DNA of 64,000 nucleotides from Bin5 sp022821545 (GTDB lineage: Bacteria > Chloroflexota > Anaerolineae > Caldilineales > Caldilineaceae). Both the position numbers and the translations under genes were made by a program. Numbering within the stretch: position 1 is the stretch's first letter; each line of letters opens with the position of its first letter. Shown piece after piece: positions 60,639 to 64,000 of the stretch. Location of the stretch: the NCBI GenBank assembly GCA_963664085.2, contig CAXXLO010000002.1, positions 3,782,001 through 3,846,000 of the forward strand, given 5' to 3'. The notes below the pieces were generated by a model. The model had not been told where the DNA came from and made no database searches. It saw only the letters and a list, made by a program, of their open reading frames with translations.

Positions 60639-61265
60639 TTGCCTGATTCACGCCCCCGCCTTCTTGCAAGTGACTTGGAAGGCGTCCTCGTACCTGAAAT
60701 CTGGATTGCGTTCGCCGAGAAGACCGGAATTGAGCAGTTGCGCCTTACAACGCGAGACGTTGCCGATTATGATCTGTTGATGCAGATGCGCCTGAAGATA
60801 TTGAAGGAGCGGAATCTTCGACTGCGAGACATTCAGGAGGTAATCGCTACCATTGCGCCCCTGCCCGGCGCCGTGGAGTTTGTTGACTGGGTTCGCGAGC
60901 GCACTCAGTTCGTAGTCCTTTCCGACACCTTTTACGAATTTGCCAAGCCTCTGATGGCTCAACTCGGCTATCCGACTATCTTCTGTCACTCATTGGAAGT
61001 CGATGCGAGCGGATCAATTGCCGGGTACCGCCTGCGTCTTGACCAGTCAAAACGTAAGGCGATTTCAGCGTTTCGCGATCTCCAGTTCCAGACCCTGGCA
61101 ATGGGCGATTCCTATAACGACATCGCAATGTTAGAAAGGGCCGACGTCGGCGTCCTTTTTGATCCTCCGGCCAATGTCATTGAGGACCATTCCGAACTTC
61201 CTGTCGTCCGCAACTATAGTGAGGCCCAGACTATAATTGAGGAGTGGTTGTTTGATAGAGGATAA
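60639..61265 (+). CDS. thrH: HAD phosphatase ThrH (phosphoserine phosphatase/homoserine phosphotransferase)
   Basis: 208 residues with a TTG start after AGAGGAG. HAD motif I is LASDLEGVLVPEIW with D12 and E14, the D-x-E variant typical of ThrH; motif II VLSDTFYEF, motif III KRKAISAF (Lys), motif IV LAMGDSYNDIAML. It dephosphorylates phosphoserine and can move the phosphate to homoserine. Overlaps the transcript of the histidine phosphatase upstream. Confidence 0.88.
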   Translation: MPDSRPRLLASDLEGVLVPEIWIAFAEKTGIEQLRLTTRDVADYDLLMQMRLKILKERNLRLRDIQEVIATIAPLPGAVEFVDWVRERTQFVVLSDTFYEFAKPLMAQLGYPTIFCHSLEVDASGSIAGYRLRLDQSKRKAISAFRDLQFQTLAMGDSYNDIAMLERADVGVLFDPPANVIEDHSELPVVRNYSEAQTIIEEWLFDRG

Positions 61266-61309
61266 GCGGCAACTGCTGCGCTGCCTGCAACGCCGAAACC
61301 AGAGGTCCT

Positions 61310-61807
61310 ATGACAAGAGCGCGAACCGAGCCCACGCCAAAGTCCGGCTCCACCGAGCTGGTAACGGTGCTTGGCTACATTTTAACCGTTTCCTATCCGT
61401 TACTTGCGCTTTCCACAGGGGTGCGGGCGTTGTTCCAGCTCTTTCTGAAGGATGGCGTTGTCAACTATCTGGCGCCGACTCTAAGCCTGGTGGCGGCAGT
61501 TTGCTACCTGACCGCGACGATAGGTTTTGCTTACCGCAGGAGGTGGGCTTGGCGTCTGTCAGTCGGCGTTTTAGGCTTTGAGACGTTCCTCACTCTTCTG
61601 GTAGGTTCCCTCAGTTTGATCATTCCCGAAACAATCGGACGAACCGTTTGGCGGCATTTTGGCGCCGACTACGGCTATTTTCCGCTCTTTCAACCGGCAC
61701 TTGGCCTGGCATGGTTGTTCTGGCCGTCGATTATGCGGGAGTATGGTCTGAACTCCGACAGGAATCGGGTGGATCACAGTTCTGCCCAGTCTGAGGTCGG
61801 GGGATAG
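61310..61807 (+). CDS. Four-helix membrane protein of unknown function
   Basis: 165 residues with four predicted membrane segments (VTVLGYILTVSYPLLALSTG, YLAPTLSLVAAVCYLTATIG, WRLSVGVLGFETFLTLLVGS, ALGLAWLFWPSIMREY). The architecture resembles small membrane proteins with a conserved WRLS..VL..E turn, but I cannot name it. It is on the same strand as, and between, ThrH and the iron permease. Confidence 0.7.
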   Translation: MTRARTEPTPKSGSTELVTVLGYILTVSYPLLALSTGVRALFQLFLKDGVVNYLAPTLSLVAAVCYLTATIGFAYRRRWAWRLSVGVLGFETFLTLLVGSLSLIIPETIGRTVWRHFGADYGYFPLFQPALGLAWLFWPSIMREYGLNSDRNRVDHSSAQSEVGG

Positions 61808-61824
61808 ATGAGGGGTGAGAGAGG

Positions 61825-63441
61825 ATGGTGATCCATGATGCGACCCGGATGACCGTTCATCGATACTTCGGTTACATGTTCAGGGCGCTAGTTCTCCTGA
61901 TCGCCCTAGTCATGCTGTTGCCGCTGGCTTACCTGGTATTCAGGGCCGCCGGCGTCGACTGGACTGAAGTCCTCGGCTTGTTGGGCCGCACTCGCATGCT
62001 GTCCATTATGTGGAACAGCCTTCTGTTGGTTTGCGGCGTAACCTTGTTGTCACTCGCGCTTGCTCTACCCTTTGCCTGGTTAACGGAAAGGACCGACCTT
62101 CCGGGCAGGAGGGTCTGGACTGTACTGGCAATGATGCCACTCGTGATCCCGAGCTACGTAGGCGGATTCACGCTGATTGCCATGTTTGGACCCCGCGGTG
62201 TACTTCAGGAGCTCCTGTCACCCTTTGGCGTGGAGCGGCTGCCGTCAATCTACGGATTCACCGGCGCACTGTGCGTTTTGACCCTATTTACTTATCCCTA
62301 CATTTTCATGAGCACTCGCGCCGCGCTGCACAGGTTGGATCCGTCGCTCGAGGAAGCGGCCCGTTCGCTAGGATTCAATGGATTGCAGACTTTTCTAAGA
62401 GTGACTTTACCAAATCTGCGTCCTGCGATCACGGCCGGCGGGCTGCTGGTGGCACTGTACACGCTCAGTGATTTCGGCGCGGTATCGTTGCTGCGCTTCA
62501 ACAGTTTTACGCGGGCAATATACGTTCAGTATCTGAGCAGCTTTGATCGCAACACTGCCTCATTACTTTCATTGGCGCTGATCGCGTTTACGATTATACT
62601 GTTGCTGCTGGAAAGAAACAGCAGAGGGCGCGGTCGTCCACGCTATTACCGTAGTAGTGCAGGTGTAGCCGCGCCCCGCAAACGTATCGTACTTGCCCGT
62701 AGAAAATGGCCGGCGCTTGCCTTCTGCGGCACCGTTGTAATGGCCGCCCTGGTGCTGCCGACCAGCGTGATTTTCTACTGGCTGCTGCGGGGTTTAGCGT
62801 CCGGCGAATCGCTGGCGCCGGTCTGGACGGCAACGCTCAACAGCTTCCGCGCAGGCGCCCTGGCCGCGGTAGTCGCCGCCGTTCTGGGACTGCCGGTTTC
62901 TTACGCAGCGGTCAGGATGGGGGGACGACTGATGTCGCTTGCGGCAAGGGCCGTATACCTGGGTTACGGACTGCCGGGAATCGTCATCGCGCTCAGCCTG
63001 GTGTTCTTCGGCGCGAATTTCGCACTGTGGCTTTACCAGACAATGTGGATGCTGGTGTTCGCTTATGTCGTCCGCTTCTTGCCGCAGGCCATGGGGGCAA
63101 TGCAGACAAGCCTTTTGCAGATGAATCCCCGCCTGGAAGAGGCAGGGCGCAGCCTGGGCCTGGGCAACCGCGCCGTCTTCAGGAGGATTACGGCGCCGAT
63201 CGTGCGGCCGGGTGTTCTGGCGGGCATGGCTCTAGTCTTTCTGACGACGGTGAAGGAGCTGCCGGCGACACTGCTGTTGAGCCCGACAGGGTTTTCGACC
63301 CTGGCGACCCAGATTTGGTCGGCGACGGATGAAGCCTTCTTTGCCCGGGCTGCCGCGCCAGCTCTAGTTCTCCTGGCGATGTCGGCATTCAGTATTTTTC
63401 TTGTTCTCATGCAGGAGGAAAGGGAGGTGGTCAGCGGCTAG
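61825..63441 (+). CDS. Iron(III)/thiamine-type ABC permease, two fused domains (FbpB-like)
   Basis: 538 residues, about twelve membrane helices. Two permease units in tandem, each with an EAA loop: LEEAARSLGFNGLQTFLRVTLPNL (near 173-196) and LEEAGRSLGLGNRAVFRRITAPI (near 437-459). LPLAYLVFRA and VIPSYVGGFTLIAMFGPRG fit ferric-ion (FbpB/SfuB) or thiamine transporters. It pairs with the ATPase gene starting 39 bases later; the binding protein is not in the window. Confidence 0.92.
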   Translation: MVIHDATRMTVHRYFGYMFRALVLLIALVMLLPLAYLVFRAAGVDWTEVLGLLGRTRMLSIMWNSLLLVCGVTLLSLALALPFAWLTERTDLPGRRVWTVLAMMPLVIPSYVGGFTLIAMFGPRGVLQELLSPFGVERLPSIYGFTGALCVLTLFTYPYIFMSTRAALHRLDPSLEEAARSLGFNGLQTFLRVTLPNLRPAITAGGLLVALYTLSDFGAVSLLRFNSFTRAIYVQYLSSFDRNTASLLSLALIAFTIILLLLERNSRGRGRPRYYRSSAGVAAPRKRIVLARRKWPALAFCGTVVMAALVLPTSVIFYWLLRGLASGESLAPVWTATLNSFRAGALAAVVAAVLGLPVSYAAVRMGGRLMSLAARAVYLGYGLPGIVIALSLVFFGANFALWLYQTMWMLVFAYVVRFLPQAMGAMQTSLLQMNPRLEEAGRSLGLGNRAVFRRITAPIVRPGVLAGMALVFLTTVKELPATLLLSPTGFSTLATQIWSATDEAFFARAAAPALVLLAMSAFSIFLVLMQEEREVVSG

Positions 63442-63479
63442 GCCAAATTGCAAGCCGCCGAACATCGTCCGTTCTCGCC

Positions 63480-64000
63480 GTGAGTCTACCGCGACGGAAG
63501 CCAGCCGGGCTTCACCTTCAGGGCGTTTCCAAACAGTTTGGCACCAGGAATGCACCGGTCCTGGCGGTTAACGATTTCTCTTTGACGGTCAACCGGGGCG
63601 AGTTTATTGCTCTCCTGGGCCCTTCAGGGTGCGGTAAGACGACGACCTTGCGGCTCATTGCAGGATTTGAGCGCGTTGATGCCGGAAGCATTGAGATTGA
63701 CGGCACCACAGTGGCCAGCAGCTCTGTCCACGTACAGCCGGAAAGGCGGCGCGTGGGCATGGTTTTCCAGGACTACGCACTTTTTCCGCATGTCAGTGTG
63801 CTGGCGAACATAGAGTTCGGGTTGCGCCGCATGTCAGCGGCGGACAAGAGGGCGCGTTCACTGGAAATTCTGGAACTGACAGGGCTGTCAGGACTTGAAG
63901 AGCGGATGCCGCATGAGCTGAGCGGCGGGCAGCAGCAGAGAGTCGCGCTGGCCAGGGCACTGGCTCCGAATCCAGCGCTTATCCTGTTGGACGAGCCATT
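63480..64000 (+). CDS. ABC transporter ATP-binding protein (FbpC/PotA-like), 3' end outside the window
   Basis: GTG start at 63480; the frame is open to the window end, giving 173 residues. Walker A LLGPSGCGKTTTLRLIAGF (near 47-65), Q-loop VGMVFQDYALFPHVSVLANI, signature LSGGQQQRVALARAL and the beginning of Walker B LILLDEP. The VFQDYALFPH form is typical of the iron/spermidine/thiamine branch. C-terminal regulatory part is lost at the edge. Confidence 0.93.
   Translation, partial: MSLPRRKPAGLHLQGVSKQFGTRNAPVLAVNDFSLTVNRGEFIALLGPSGCGKTTTLRLIAGFERVDAGSIEIDGTTVASSSVHVQPERRRVGMVFQDYALFPHVSVLANIEFGLRRMSAADKRARSLEILELTGLSGLEERMPHELSGGQQQRVALARALAPNPALILLDEP

Overview
The window looks like a chromosomal piece of a Chloroflexota bacterium, probably of the Caldilinea/Anaerolineae kind found in soil or sponges. 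This is an inference, made without any search. It rests on a moderately high GC content, many ABC importers for sugars and peptides, several phytanoyl-CoA-dioxygenase-like enzymes, Gfo/Idh/MocA oxidoreductases, SMP-30 lactonases, a sulfatase, and small DinB, toxin-antitoxin and HicB-like proteins. No ribosomal or other strong marker gene is present.

Layout. 1-1484 (minus): a truncated substrate-binding protein and a zinc-ribbon membrane protein. 1969-5088 (plus): a secreted double-LysM protein whose LysM repeats are each split by an inserted domain, then an AAA ATPase. 5096-10913 (plus): a 2-hydroxyacid dehydrogenase followed by what looks like a complete corrinoid methyl-transfer set (UroD-family methyltransferase, corrinoid protein, pterin methyltransferase, iron-sulfur reductive activator). 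10939-20612 (minus): a catabolic run (D-2-hydroxyacid dehydrogenase, GMC oxidase, two near-identical PhyH dioxygenases, nucleotidyltransferase, sulfatase, hydroxypyruvate-isomerase-like protein), then hisG and hisI. 20934-23025 (plus): a small MscS channel, a DinB protein and a sugar epimerase interrupted by an in-frame TAG.

23053-30063 (minus): a sugar ABC importer set flanked by two Gfo/Idh/MocA dehydrogenases. One permease is fused to an extracytoplasmic beta-propeller. 30301-37683 (minus): a Dpp/Opp-type importer with a further PhyH protein. 38197-40467: malic enzyme with a phosphotransacetylase domain. 40838-41588 has no gene but carries a 24-bp perfect palindrome, direct repeats, a consensus DnaA box and an AT-rich tract. 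42606-46399 is an accessory patch: a cache-like lipoprotein, a stop-interrupted small basic gene, a methyltransferase fused to an Mrr-like nuclease with a membrane coiled-coil partner, and a decaying VapBC/HicB-like cluster.

46723-52820: an E1-beta subunit, a Nudix hydrolase, a YjhG/YagF-type sugar-acid dehydratase, a sugar SDR and a second SMP-30 lactonase. The last three are the parts expected of a non-phosphorylative sugar or uronate oxidation route. 52941-64000: an SLC13 transporter, a tRNA-Gly(CCC) with a damaged acceptor stem, a DUF4268 nuclease-like protein, an M29-type aminopeptidase, a TrkH potassium transporter, a histidine phosphatase, ThrH, and the start of a ferric-iron importer operon cut by the window edge.

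The strongest oddities are the split LysM protein, the propeller-permease fusion, the modification-restriction cassette beside the toxin-antitoxin wreckage, the origin-like patch, and four small lesions (two in-frame stops, two apparent one-base deletions in G/C runs) that are either sequencing errors or real decay. All names come from reading motifs by eye; no similarity search was possible.
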